From Propionicimonas paludicola (GTDB lineage Bacteria; Actinomycetota; Actinomycetes; Propionibacteriales; Propionibacteriaceae): a DNA stretch of 64,000 bases. Shown here one piece after another: positions 17,359-25,981 of this stretch (its first letter is position 1; each line of letters begins with the position of its first letter). Both the position numbers and the translations under genes were made by a program. The notes beneath the pieces were generated by a model. That model was not told where the DNA came from. It did no database searches and saw nothing but the letters and a program-made list of their open reading frames with translations. The stretch is from assembly GCF_002563675.1 (NCBI RefSeq), contig NZ_PDJC01000001.1, positions 2,976,001 through 3,040,000 of the forward strand, in the 5' to 3' direction.

Positions 17359-19038
17359 TCAGCCCTGGCGGGTGAGGAACTCGTCGCGAAGCTGCTTGCG
17401 CAGGACTTTGCCCAGCATCGAGCGCGGGAAGTCGGAGACCACGACGATCTGCTTGGGCACCTTGTAGGCGGCCAGTCGCTCGCGACACCAGGCCCGCATG
17501 GCCTTCTCGTCGAGGCTGCCTTCCGGACGCAGCAGCACCAGCGCCACGACCTTCTCGCCGCCGTGCGGCGAGGGCACCCCGATCACCGCGGCGTCGGCCA
17601 GATCCGGATGGGTGCGCAGCACGGCCTCCACCTCGGACGGGGCCACGTTGAAGCCACCGGTGATGATCAGCTCCTTGACCCGGTCGACGATGGTGGTGAA
17701 GCCGTCGGCGTCCACGGTCACCACGTCGCCGGTACGCAGCCAGCCGCCGGGCAGCAGCGTCTTCTCGGTGTCGGCGACGTTGTTCCAGTAGCCGTGGAAG
17801 ACCTGCGGGCCCTTGATCAGCAGCTCGCCGCGCTCACCGACGCCGACCTCCTTGGTCGGATCCTCGGTGTCGACCACCTTCATGTAGGTGCTCGGGAACG
17901 GGATTCCGATCGTCCCGGACCGCCGGGACGGCGCGAACGGGTTGCCCAGGCAGACCGGGGACGCCTCGGTCATCCCGTAGCCCTCGACCAGCAGCCCGCC
18001 GGAGACGCTTTCCCACAGCTCGACCACCGACTCGGGCAGGTTCATGGCCCCGGAGATGCAGTACTTCGCCGAGCGCAGGCTGATCCCACGCTTCTTGGCC
18101 TCGGCCGCGGTCTTCTCGTAGATCGGCGGGACGGCGCAGTACACCGTCGGTGGGGTCTTCTTGGCCGCGGCCAGCACCAGATCCACATCGAAGGACGGGA
18201 AAATCACCAGCCGGGCCTGCTTCAAGATCCCGTAGGTGAGGAACAGGGTCATCCCGAAGGCGTGGAACATCGGCAGGATCGCGTAGAAGTTCTCTTTGCG
18301 GTACTGCGCGCCGTGCATCCAGGCCTCGCCCTGCCGGGCATTGGCGAACAGGTTGTAGTGGCTGAGCATCGCACCCTTGGAGACCCCGGTGGTGCCCGAG
18401 GTGTACTGGATCACGGCCAGGTCATGGACGCTCGGCTTCGGGTGCTCCGGATCGATCCGAGGGGAGGCCACCAGCTGCTCCCAGGACAGGGTGCCCGAGG
18501 TCGGCTGGGTCAGCTTGGCCCGGGTATCGCGCAGCTTGCGGACGGGCAGGTGCAGGGCCATGGCCTTCAGCTTCGGGAACGCCTTCAGCAGGTTCACGGC
18601 CACGATCTTGGACAGCGCGATGTCGTCCGGCAGTGCCTGCAGTTTGGCGACGGCGACGTCCCAGCAGATCGCCACCCGGGCGCCGTGATCCTCGAACTGA
18701 TGGCGCAACTCACGCTCGGTGTAGAGCGGGTTGTGCTCGACCACGACCGCGCCCAACCGCAGCACGGCGTAGAAGGCGATCACATGCTGCGGCGAGTTGG
18801 GCAGCACCAGGGCCACCCGGTCGCCGGCGTGCACGCCGAGTCGACGAAGTCCCTCGGCCACCCGCTCGACCTGCTCACCGAAGGCGGCATAGGTCGTGGT
18901 GCGTCCGAAGAACTCCAAAGCGATCGAGTTCGCGGCCTCGCTGACCGAGCGCTCATACAGCGCAACCAACGACTCTGTTGGCAGTTCGATCTGGGCCGGA
19001 ACCCCTGGCTGATAGTGCTTCACCCATGGTGCGTCCAC
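17359..19038 (-). CDS. Long-chain fatty-acid--CoA ligase
   Basis: A 559-residue ANL-superfamily enzyme that activates a carboxylic acid, probably a long-chain fatty acid, to its CoA thioester through an acyl-AMP. The ATP-binding P-loop (IQYTSGTTGVSKGAMLSH), the VEGYGMTEASPV motif, the hinge TGDVVTVDADGFTTIVDR and the C-terminal catalytic lysine region (KVPKQIVVVSDFPRSMLGKVLRK in part) are all present. It is convergent with the MFS gene, with only 10 bp between stops. The GTG start at 19038 has a TAGGGT box 6 nt upstream and no ribosome site, suggesting a leaderless mRNA. Confidence 0.92.
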   Translation of the reverse strand: MDAPWVKHYQPGVPAQIELPTESLVALYERSVSEAANSIALEFFGRTTTYAAFGEQVERVAEGLRRLGVHAGDRVALVLPNSPQHVIAFYAVLRLGAVVVEHNPLYTERELRHQFEDHGARVAICWDVAVAKLQALPDDIALSKIVAVNLLKAFPKLKAMALHLPVRKLRDTRAKLTQPTSGTLSWEQLVASPRIDPEHPKPSVHDLAVIQYTSGTTGVSKGAMLSHYNLFANARQGEAWMHGAQYRKENFYAILPMFHAFGMTLFLTYGILKQARLVIFPSFDVDLVLAAAKKTPPTVYCAVPPIYEKTAAEAKKRGISLRSAKYCISGAMNLPESVVELWESVSGGLLVEGYGMTEASPVCLGNPFAPSRRSGTIGIPFPSTYMKVVDTEDPTKEVGVGERGELLIKGPQVFHGYWNNVADTEKTLLPGGWLRTGDVVTVDADGFTTIVDRVKELIITGGFNVAPSEVEAVLRTHPDLADAAVIGVPSPHGGEKVVALVLLRPEGSLDEKAMRAWCRERLAAYKVPKQIVVVSDFPRSMLGKVLRKQLRDEFLTRQG

Positions 19039-19191
19039 ACGTTCACCCTAGTGTGAAGCGGGTCCGGACGGGGGCGCGGAGAACGAGATTCGTGACCGGT
19101 TCGCGCAGCGGTGGGCCAACTGTTGTACGAACGCCGCAACGAATCGGCCCCGCTCCGACTTGTTGTAGGTGTGGGAACGGATGCTGTCACC

Positions 19192-19698
19192 ATGACTGTC
19201 GAGACCGGCCGGGACGCCGCCTTCAGCGACTTCGTACGAAGTCGCAGCCGGCGCCTGGGGGACTTGGCCTGGCTGATCACCGGCAACCTCGCCGATGCCG
19301 AGGATGCCGTGCAGGACGCCCTGGCCGGGCTCTACCGGCGCTGGGCGAAGCTGCCCTCCGGAGATGAGTTCGAGGCGTACGTCCATCGCACGCTGGTGAA
19401 CGCCTGCCTGGGTGTCATCCGGCGGCGACCGCGGGCGCTCAGTGTGGCCGACCCGGCGCTGCTGGCGTCGGCTCCGGTGGGCGCGGATCCGTCCGTGGCG
19501 GTGGCGGCCAGCGATCAGGTCTGGCGGTTGTGCCAGCAGTTGGCGCCCGACCAGCGGGCCGCGGTGGTGCTGCGCTTCTACGGCGACCTCAGCTATGCCG
19601 AGATCGCCACCGCGCTGGGCTGCCGGGAGGCGACCGCGCGATCCCACGTGAACCGGGCGCTGAAGAGGCTGCGCTCACGGATTGAGGAGGGGAAATGA
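19192..19698 (+). CDS. RNA polymerase sigma factor, SigE-like ECF family
   Basis: A 168-residue ECF sigma factor. Region 2 spans about residues 10-80 (FVRSRSRRLGDLAWLITGNLADAEDAVQDAL in part) and region 4 about 110-165 (SYAEIATALGCREATARSHVNRALKRLR). It belongs to the actinobacterial SigE family that lacks a classical zinc-dependent anti-sigma factor. I take the ATG at 19192; an upstream in-frame extension to 19111 has no support. It overlaps the next gene by 4 bp (ATGA), and that membrane protein with a META domain is the likely partner or regulator. Confidence 0.88.
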   Translation: MTVETGRDAAFSDFVRSRSRRLGDLAWLITGNLADAEDAVQDALAGLYRRWAKLPSGDEFEAYVHRTLVNACLGVIRRRPRALSVADPALLASAPVGADPSVAVAASDQVWRLCQQLAPDQRAAVVLRFYGDLSYAEIATALGCREATARSHVNRALKRLRSRIEEGK

Positions 19699-20744
19699 AC
19701 GACTTGGAGCGCACTTTCCGCGAGGGCCTGCGTCAGGCCGTGGCCGATCGTCCCGGCGGAGTCCGGGTCGACATCGACGAGGTGATCGCCCGGGCGTCGT
19801 CCCCCGACTTCGTCCCCGAGACTCGCTGGACGCCGCCGCGCTGGCTGGCTGCCGCGGCTGCGGTGCTGGTCGTCGCCGGGTTGGGCGTGACCATGGTGGC
19901 CTTGCGTCCCTCTGCAGGGGTGCCCGCCGTTCCGTCCGCCCCGTCGCCGACGGCGTCGCCGAGCAGCTGGTTCGATCCGAGCAAGCTCATCGGCAGCCGG
20001 TGGTCGGTCATCCAGCTGGACGGACAGCCCGTGGCGGCCAAGGGCAACGCCAGCGAGCCGAGTGTCACCTTCACGTCCGAGACGAAGGCCCTGACCAATG
20101 ACGGCTGCAACACCGGCCAGCGCAGCTACCGGTTCGCACCGCGTGGCGTTCTTCTCGACTTCAGCTTCGCCGCCACCGGCGGACAGGTCACGGACGGCTG
20201 CGACCCCGCGCTGCAGAAGCGCTTCGCCAAGGCACTGGACAACACGGTTCAGGCTCGCCTCAGCGCGGATCTCCTGGAGTTCTTCGGCGGCAATGATGAA
20301 GCAGTGATGCGCCTCGTCCGGGCTGACGGGACGCAGACCAAGCCCACCCCCACCCCGAACCCGACCAACTCCGTCCCCGGGGAGATCGGTGTGCCGTCGG
20401 CAACCCCCACCCCAACCGAGCCGCCGGTGGCGACGTCGAGCCCGACCGCTGGGGTGCACGTCCGGATCTACAACGACACCGGCGTCACCGTGCGCGATGT
20501 GAAGCTCGGCTTCCAGGATGGACTCGTCATCAGGGAAGGCGCGATGGCCCCGGGCACCTACAGCGAGTACATGGGCCTCAAGGTGGCCTACCGCCTCGCC
20601 AGCCTGGAGGCGAAGGTTGACGGGCACCCCTATCGGATCACCCCGATCGACTACGTGGGCGAGCAGCCGCTCGAGCCGGGCAACTACACCTACCGGATCA
20701 GACTGACCGAGGGCGTCATGTTCCTCGAGTTCGGCCAGGACTGA
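19695..20744 (+). CDS. Membrane-anchored META-domain protein, partner of the ECF sigma factor
   Basis: A 349-residue protein with a short cytoplasmic N-terminus (about residues 1-50), one membrane helix (WLAAAAAVLVVAGLGVTMVAL) and an extracytoplasmic part. Residues about 93-200 look like a META domain (IGSRWSVIQLDGQPV, then SFAATGGQVTDGC), followed by a proline/threonine-rich linker and a C-terminal beta-rich region. The cytoplasmic part has no obvious zinc-type anti-sigma motif, but translational coupling to the sigma gene suggests it controls or senses for it. META domains occur in HslJ-type envelope-stress proteins. The partnership is inference. Confidence 0.75.
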   Translation: MNDLERTFREGLRQAVADRPGGVRVDIDEVIARASSPDFVPETRWTPPRWLAAAAAVLVVAGLGVTMVALRPSAGVPAVPSAPSPTASPSSWFDPSKLIGSRWSVIQLDGQPVAAKGNASEPSVTFTSETKALTNDGCNTGQRSYRFAPRGVLLDFSFAATGGQVTDGCDPALQKRFAKALDNTVQARLSADLLEFFGGNDEAVMRLVRADGTQTKPTPTPNPTNSVPGEIGVPSATPTPTEPPVATSSPTAGVHVRIYNDTGVTVRDVKLGFQDGLVIREGAMAPGTYSEYMGLKVAYRLASLEAKVDGHPYRITPIDYVGEQPLEPGNYTYRIRLTEGVMFLEFGQD

Positions 20745-20825
20745 GCTGTACCCGCCCGGTGCGTGTGCAGCGCGCACCGGTGTCGGAGCTTCGGCCTAGC
20801 ATGAGTCCGACGAAAGGGCGGACGG

Positions 20826-21398
20826 ATGGGCGAGCGCTGCGGTTGGTGCGGGGATGATCCGCTGTACGTCGCCTATCACGACGACGAGTGGGGGCGCCCC
20901 GTCCATGACAGCAAGGCGCTGTTCGCCAAGTTGATCCTGGACGGCTTCCAGGCCGGCCTGGCCTGGATCACCATCCTGCGCAAGCGGGACGCCTTCTACG
21001 CCGGCTTCGCCGGACTCGATCCGGACGTGATCGCCGACTGGGGCGAGCCGGACGTGGTGCGCCTCCTCGGCGACGCTGGGATCGTCCGGCATCGCGGAAA
21101 GATCGAGGCAGCCATCGGCAATGCCCGGGCCTGGCAGCAGGTCGAGGCCACCTACCCGGGTGGTTTCTCTGCCCTGATGTGGGATGCGGTCGGCGGAGTC
21201 CAGATCGACCGGGAGATGGTCAGCCCGCTCGACTACGTGGCGACCGATCCGCGCACCGATGCGCTGTCCAAGCAGCTGAAGAAGCTCGGCTTCCGGTTCT
21301 GTGGGCCGACCATCGTCTACGCATTCGCCCAAGCCGTCGGAATGTTCAACGACCACCTGGTGACCTGCCCGGCGCACGACGAGTTCCTGCCCGCATGA
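20826..21398 (+). CDS. tag: DNA-3-methyladenine glycosylase I
   Basis: A 190-residue base-excision repair enzyme that removes 3-methyladenine. The N-terminus RCGWCGDDPLYVAYHDDEWG contains the zinc-ligand cysteine and the conserved YHDxEWG motif, and the C-terminus carries further ligands (VTCPAHDEF). Length matches E. coli Tag (187). Its TGA overlaps the ATG of the EamA gene, so both are read from one transcript. Confidence 0.95.
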   Translation: MGERCGWCGDDPLYVAYHDDEWGRPVHDSKALFAKLILDGFQAGLAWITILRKRDAFYAGFAGLDPDVIADWGEPDVVRLLGDAGIVRHRGKIEAAIGNARAWQQVEATYPGGFSALMWDAVGGVQIDREMVSPLDYVATDPRTDALSKQLKKLGFRFCGPTIVYAFAQAVGMFNDHLVTCPAHDEFLPA

Positions 21399-22255
21399 GC
21401 CTGAAGCTCCCGACCTGGCTGAGCCCGGTGTGGCTGGTGATCGGCTCGATCGCGTCCGTCCAGCTGGGTGCGGCCTTCGCGAAGTCGCTGTTCCCGCTGG
21501 CCGCGCCGACCGCGGTCGCCTGGCTGCGGATGGCCGTGGCCGCCGTGATCTTCTGGGTGATCGCCCGTCCCCGGGTGCGCGGACGCAGCGCGGCCGAATG
21601 GCGAGTGGTGCTCGGCTACGGGCTGGCGCTGGCCACCATGAACTGGTCGATCTACATGGCCTTCTCGCGGATCCCGATCGGGCTGGCCGTGACCATCGAG
21701 TTCCTGGGCCCGCTGAGCCTGGCCTTGTTCAGCTCACGCCGGCTTCGCGATGTCTTGTGGGTGCTGCTGGCCGCGATCGGCGTGGCGCTGCTCGGCGTCT
21801 TCCCGGTCAGCATCGACTGGATCGGAGTCGGCTTCGCGCTGCTGGCCGGGGTGGCCTGGGCCGGCTACATCGTGCTCGGCCGGGGCACGGGACGCTCCTG
21901 GGAAGGCATCACCGGAGTCTCGATGGGCTCGATGGTCGGTGCGGCGCTCTTCCTGGTGCCGGGCCTGATCGCCGGTGGGGCCGACCTGCTGCAGCCCAAG
22001 GTACTGCTGCTGGGTGCCCTGGTCGGCCTGCTCAGCTCGGTGATCCCCTATGGCCTGGAAATGGTGGCGCTGCGCTCGATCCCGTCCGGGGTATTCGGGA
22101 TCCTGATGAGCTTGGAGCCGGCCACCGCGGCCGCGTTCGCACTGCTGGTGCTCGGCGAGCAGCTGAGTTGGGTCGAGCTGGTGGCGATGGTGTGTGTGGT
22201 CATCGCCTCGATCGGCTCGACCCGCAGCCTGGCGTCCGCTCCGGCTCCGAACTGA
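21395..22255 (+). CDS. EamA/DMT-family exporter, RhtA-like
   Basis: A 286-residue drug/metabolite transporter with ten predicted membrane helices arranged as two EamA repeats. The segment IPIGLAVTIEFLGPL and the second-repeat AVTIEF/ILMSLEPATAAAFALLVLGE pattern resemble RhtA, an exporter of threonine and homoserine; the true substrate is not certain. It begins at the ATG at 21395, overlapping tag by 4 bp; a longer in-frame extension into tag is not credible because it would reuse the tag sequence. Confidence 0.88.
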   Translation: MSLKLPTWLSPVWLVIGSIASVQLGAAFAKSLFPLAAPTAVAWLRMAVAAVIFWVIARPRVRGRSAAEWRVVLGYGLALATMNWSIYMAFSRIPIGLAVTIEFLGPLSLALFSSRRLRDVLWVLLAAIGVALLGVFPVSIDWIGVGFALLAGVAWAGYIVLGRGTGRSWEGITGVSMGSMVGAALFLVPGLIAGGADLLQPKVLLLGALVGLLSSVIPYGLEMVALRSIPSGVFGILMSLEPATAAAFALLVLGEQLSWVELVAMVCVVIASIGSTRSLASAPAPN

Positions 22256-22334
22256 GGCCTTTCCACGCAGCGTCGTCCACTTCCGTCCCAACCTGGAGCG
22301 GTGAGCGGGCGGCCCCTGTGGCTCACCTTCTGGA

Positions 22335-22450
22335 GCCCACCCGGGCACACCGTTCTTGAACATGGTGGCTGGGTGAGTGCCTCGGCTGTCGGTGGAGTGG
22401 GGCGTGGGTGAGGAAGGGATAGGTTCTGCGAACGGTGTGCCCGGGCGGGC
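22335..22450. mobile_element. MITE-like inverted-repeat element (116 bp)
   Basis: The arms share a perfect 16-bp core, CCCGGGCACACCGTTC at 22340-22355 and its complement at 22430-22445, extended to about 27 bp with a few mismatches. The 74-bp centre has no gene. It lies in a 313-bp gap between the EamA gene and the AbiEi-like gene. I see no clear target duplication. It may equally be a large hairpin of regulatory use. Confidence 0.45.
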
Positions 22451-22568
22451 GCTCGTTGGTCGCGGATACCCGCCGGACCTGTGGAACCAGCTGATCGCCA
22501 CGGCTGTCGTCCACAGATCTGCGTCGACCGCTTCCGCAGCAGTGCGCGGCTGACTCACGCTGATCAAC

Positions 22569-23522
22569 GTGCGAAAGCCGATGCCGTGGCCCCTGCCGCC
22601 CCAACCAGTCAGCCGGGCCACCCTGCTGGCCATGGGCGTCACCGAGGCCATGATCCGCAGTCGGCTGCGCAGCGGCGAGCTGATCACGATGCGCGACGGT
22701 GTGTATCTCAGCGCGGCGAGCTGGCCCGCTGATGCCGGCGAGCAGCATGTGATCCGGGGGCATGCCGAGCTCGTGGTGAACCCAGATGCGGTGCTGAGTC
22801 ATCAGACGGCCGCCCTGGTGTGGTCGCTGCCGGCACCGGGCTTCGGCGGGTGGCACGACCTCCCGGTCTGCGTGACCCTGCCGCCCGGCGGACACCGTTC
22901 GCGGGCACGGGCGAGCGTCCATCGCGTCGCGGCGCTGCCACTCACGCAGGTACAGCGCGACCCCTCCGGCTACCCGGTGACCAGCCCGGCGCGAACGGCC
23001 GTCGATCTCGCTGCCCGACTGACCCTGCCGGAGGCGTTGGTGCTGCTCGATGCTGCGGCCCGGCTGATCTGCCAGGGACTCGTCCCCACCATCCGACGTC
23101 GCGACTACGCGAACCGGCGCCTGGTCGAGGCGGCCGCGACCCTCCTGACTGAGGCGGCAGCCACCATCCACTGCGCACGGATTCGGCCGATGGTGGCCCT
23201 GGTCGACCCAAGTCGGGAGTCTGCGGCGGAGTCGTTGTCGGCCGGTCACTTCGAGCTGGCCGGGCTTCCTCGTCCGCGCTTTCAGGCCGAGGTGCGGACC
23301 CATCGCGGGACCTTCTTCCCGGATGCTCTGTGGGAGGACAAGCTGATCGGCGAGTGCGATGGTGCCGTCAAGTACGCCGACCCCAGCGGCTACGTCCTGG
23401 AGAAGGAACGGGAGCAGGTGCTGCGCGACCTCGGCTACCGCTTCGTGCGCTGGCAGGCCAAGGAGATCATGACCGACCCTGCCGTGGTGGTCGATCGGGT
23501 CGCTCGAGCCCTGGGGTGCTGA
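22569..23522 (+). CDS. AbiEi-like antitoxin-domain protein with DUF559/Vsr-like nuclease fold
   Basis: A 317-residue protein. The N-terminal part (about 1-60: VSRATLLAMGVTEAMIRSRLRSGELITMRDGVYL) is the winged helix of type IV antitoxin AbiEi. The middle follows the AbiEi-like pattern (SHQTAALVW, SPARTAVDLA). The C-terminal 70 residues resemble the small DUF559/very-short-patch-repair nuclease fold (DALWEDKLIGECDG, KYADP, then EKEREQVLRDLGYRFVRW). Such genes are frequent and usually solitary in actinobacteria. No AbiEii nucleotidyltransferase toxin is adjacent, so it is not a complete AbiE system. Biological role unknown. Confidence 0.75.
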   Translation: MRKPMPWPLPPQPVSRATLLAMGVTEAMIRSRLRSGELITMRDGVYLSAASWPADAGEQHVIRGHAELVVNPDAVLSHQTAALVWSLPAPGFGGWHDLPVCVTLPPGGHRSRARASVHRVAALPLTQVQRDPSGYPVTSPARTAVDLAARLTLPEALVLLDAAARLICQGLVPTIRRRDYANRRLVEAAATLLTEAAATIHCARIRPMVALVDPSRESAAESLSAGHFELAGLPRPRFQAEVRTHRGTFFPDALWEDKLIGECDGAVKYADPSGYVLEKEREQVLRDLGYRFVRWQAKEIMTDPAVVVDRVARALGC

Positions 23523-23530
23523 ACGCGACC

Positions 23531-23689
23531 TCCGATGTTGTGGTTGTCAGCACGGTCTCGCTGCCGCGGATCAGCGTGACCGCCAATGTTGTCGTAATGA
23601 CCTGGCTCACGGCGGCCCATAACGACGACATTGGCGCTCGGATGCGAGTTGGCCTCCGGAACCCCTCTGATAACGACGAAGTCGGCGGT
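23531..23689. repeat. Palindromic array of four 19-20-bp repeats with 51-bp period
   Basis: Two copies of a motif close to CGCCRATGTYGTCGTTATSA run forward (about 23532 and 23582) and two run in reverse (about 23619-23637 and 23669-23688). Corresponding bases are 51 bp apart in both halves, so the block is a mirror-symmetric array. It fills most of the gap between the convergent AbiEi-like and MscS genes. Confidence 0.65.
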
Positions 23690-23765
23690 CTGACACCGGC
23701 TGATCGGGTCGAGCGCGTGCTCCGGGCGCCGCTGCCGAGTTCCGACGCGGTCGACGAGTAGCCGG

Positions 23766-24665
23766 CTACTGCTGGCCGACCACGCCGAAGGTGGTCACCG
23801 GGCCGCGAACGCCGGCCTTGGCCAGGGCGGCCATGCTGCGAGCCAGCAGAGTGCGCTGGACGCCGAAGTGCTGATTCGCGGTGGCCTTGGCGGTCATCCG
23901 GATGATCATCGTGGTGGCCGAGACTGAGTTCACTCCGGCCACGGCAGGACGCTCCAGCAGCACCTTGGAGAGCTCCTCGTCATCCTCGGCGTCGGCGGCG
24001 ACCTGGTCGAGAATCTCGATCACCCGCTCCGAGTCCTCGTCCTGCGCTACCGGGACGTCGATGATGGCGGTCGACCAGCCCTGGCTCTGGTTGCCGACCC
24101 GCAGGATCTCGCCATTGCGGACGTACCACAGGGTGCCGGTCAGGTCGCGGACCTGGGTGACCCGCAGCCCAACCTCCTCCACGGTGCCGCGGACCTCGCC
24201 GACGTCCACCAGGTCGCCAACGCCGTACTGGTCCTCCATGATCATGAAGATCCCGGAGATGAAGTCCTTGATCAGGCTCTGTGCGCCGAAGGCCAGCACC
24301 AGACCGCCGACCCCGGCTGAGGCCAGCAGCGGTGCGGTCGGGATGTCGAAGACCGACATGATGGTGAGCAGGCCGATCACCACGACCGTGATCGAGACCA
24401 GATTGCGCGACAGCGAGGCGACCGTCCGGATCCGCTGCTCGGCACGTTCGGAGTCGAGCCCGGTGGCTTGGCTGAGCAGCCGCTCGGCCCGGCTCAACGT
24501 GCGATCGCGCTGGGCCCGGGCACGCTTGATCGCTGATCGGCTGGCCAGGCTGATGGCGCGGACGATCAGCCAGCGAGTGAGCACGGCGATCACCACGATG
24601 ATCCCGACGGCGATCAGACTGTCGGGCCAGACCCAGGCCAGGGCGAGCGGGTTCATGTCGGCCAT
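23766..24665 (-). CDS. MscS-family mechanosensitive channel
   Basis: A 299-residue small-conductance mechanosensitive channel. After two or three membrane helices comes the pore-lining segment (LLASAGVGGLVLAFGAQSLIKDFISGIFMI) with its glycine/alanine pattern, and then the cytoplasmic beta domain (YGVGDLVDVGEVRGTVEEVGLRVT in part). It releases solutes on hypo-osmotic shock. The start is the ATG at 24665, which has GGAGG 7 nt upstream; a longer frame from 24731 has no ribosome site. It is convergent with the AbiEi-like gene across the repeat array. Confidence 0.92.
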   Translation of the reverse strand: MADMNPLALAWVWPDSLIAVGIIVVIAVLTRWLIVRAISLASRSAIKRARAQRDRTLSRAERLLSQATGLDSERAEQRIRTVASLSRNLVSITVVVIGLLTIMSVFDIPTAPLLASAGVGGLVLAFGAQSLIKDFISGIFMIMEDQYGVGDLVDVGEVRGTVEEVGLRVTQVRDLTGTLWYVRNGEILRVGNQSQGWSTAIIDVPVAQDEDSERVIEILDQVAADAEDDEELSKVLLERPAVAGVNSVSATTMIIRMTAKATANQHFGVQRTLLARSMAALAKAGVRGPVTTFGVVGQQ

Positions 24666-24853
24666 TCTCGCGCCTCCGCGGCGCTGGGGACGTCCCGAGG
24701 GTGCGAATGTCGCGTAGTCGGGCCGGTTCACTCACGCTCAGCGGGGTTGTCTGGCCGCTCACCGCGCTGTCGCCTCCGACGCAGGCCTGGGAATATCGAG
24801 GCACCGCATCCGGTTCTACCGAGTAGTTGAAACTGCAACCAAATGGAGTAGCT

Positions 24854-25981
24854 ATGCAGATCGGGTTGTTCAGCGTCGGTGATGTCACCACCGATCCGAC
24901 CACCGGGCGGACCCCGAGTGAGCACGAGCGGATCAAGGCCTCGGTCGCCATCGCGCGCAAGGCCGAGGAGATCGGCCTGGACGTCTTCGCGATCGGCGAG
25001 CACCACAACCCGCCGTTCCACCCGTCCTCGCCCACCACGCTGCTGGGCTACATCGCCGCGCAAACCTCGAAGATCATGCTCTCCACGGCGACCACGCTGA
25101 TCACCACGAACGACCCGGTGAAGATCGCCGAGGACTACTCGGTGCTGCAGCACCTGGCCGACGGCCGGGTCGATCTGATGCTCGGCCGCGGCAACACCGG
25201 CCCGGTCTACCCCTGGTTCGGCAAGGACATTCGTGACGGCATCGACCTGGCCGTCGAGAACTACGCGCTGCTGCGCCGGCTGTGGCGTGAGGAGGTCGTC
25301 AACTGGGAGGGCAAGTTCCGCACCCCGCTGAACGGCTTCACTCTGGCCCCGCAGCCGCTGGACGGGGTGGCCCCGTTCGTCTGGCACGGCTCGATCCGCT
25401 CGCCGCAGATCGCCGAGCAGGCCGCCTTCTACGGTGACGGCTTCTTCCACAACAACATCTTCTGGAACATGGGTCACACCAAGCAGATGGTGAACCTGTA
25501 CCGCCGTCGTTTCGAGTTCCACGGGCACGGCCCGGCCGACACCGCGATCGTCGGGCTCGGCGGCCAGTTCTTCGCCCGCAAGAACTCCCAGGACGCGATC
25601 AACGAGTTCCGTCCGTACTTCGACGTGGCTCCGGTCTACGGTCACGGGCCCAGCCTGGAGGAGTTCATGGCCGAGACCCCGCTGACCGTCGGTTCGCCGC
25701 AGCAGGTGCTCGAGCGGACGCTGTCCTTCCGCCAGCACGTCGGTCACTACCAGCGTCAGCTGTTCCTGCTCGACCACGCCGGCCTGCCGTTGAAGACCGT
25801 CCTGGAGCAGTTGGACATCCTCGGCGAGCTGCTGCCCGAGCTGCGCAAGGGCTTCGCCGAAGGTCGTCCGGCGCACATCCCGGACGCTCCGACCCACGCG
25901 TCCCTGGTCGCCGCCCGGGACGCCGCCGAAGCCACCACGGACGAGCGCGAGCTGGTCGGAGCCGGCGAGGCCGGACGATGA
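24854..25981 (+). CDS. LLM-class flavin-dependent monooxygenase, CE1758 family
   Basis: A 375-residue luciferase-like (TIM-barrel) flavin enzyme. IGLFSVGDV at the start, FAIGEHHNPPF, TTLITTNDPVKIAEDY and DLMLGRGNTGPVYPWFGKD are characteristic. It uses reduced FMN, presumably supplied by the FMN reductase whose gene overlaps its end by 4 bp. This gene pair is known as the CE1758/CE1759 pair from corynebacteria; its substrate is unknown. The ATG at 24854 follows GGAG by 5 nt. A GTTG-N6-CAAC half-palindrome lies just upstream (24825-24838) and might be an operator. Confidence 0.92.
   Translation: MQIGLFSVGDVTTDPTTGRTPSEHERIKASVAIARKAEEIGLDVFAIGEHHNPPFHPSSPTTLLGYIAAQTSKIMLSTATTLITTNDPVKIAEDYSVLQHLADGRVDLMLGRGNTGPVYPWFGKDIRDGIDLAVENYALLRRLWREEVVNWEGKFRTPLNGFTLAPQPLDGVAPFVWHGSIRSPQIAEQAAFYGDGFFHNNIFWNMGHTKQMVNLYRRRFEFHGHGPADTAIVGLGGQFFARKNSQDAINEFRPYFDVAPVYGHGPSLEEFMAETPLTVGSPQQVLERTLSFRQHVGHYQRQLFLLDHAGLPLKTVLEQLDILGELLPELRKGFAEGRPAHIPDAPTHASLVAARDAAEATTDERELVGAGEAGR

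Noticed and set aside
21179-21394. N-terminal extension of the EamA exporter into tag
   Set aside because: The extra 72 residues are just tag read in another frame; the ATG at 21395 overlaps the tag stop in the usual ATGA manner.
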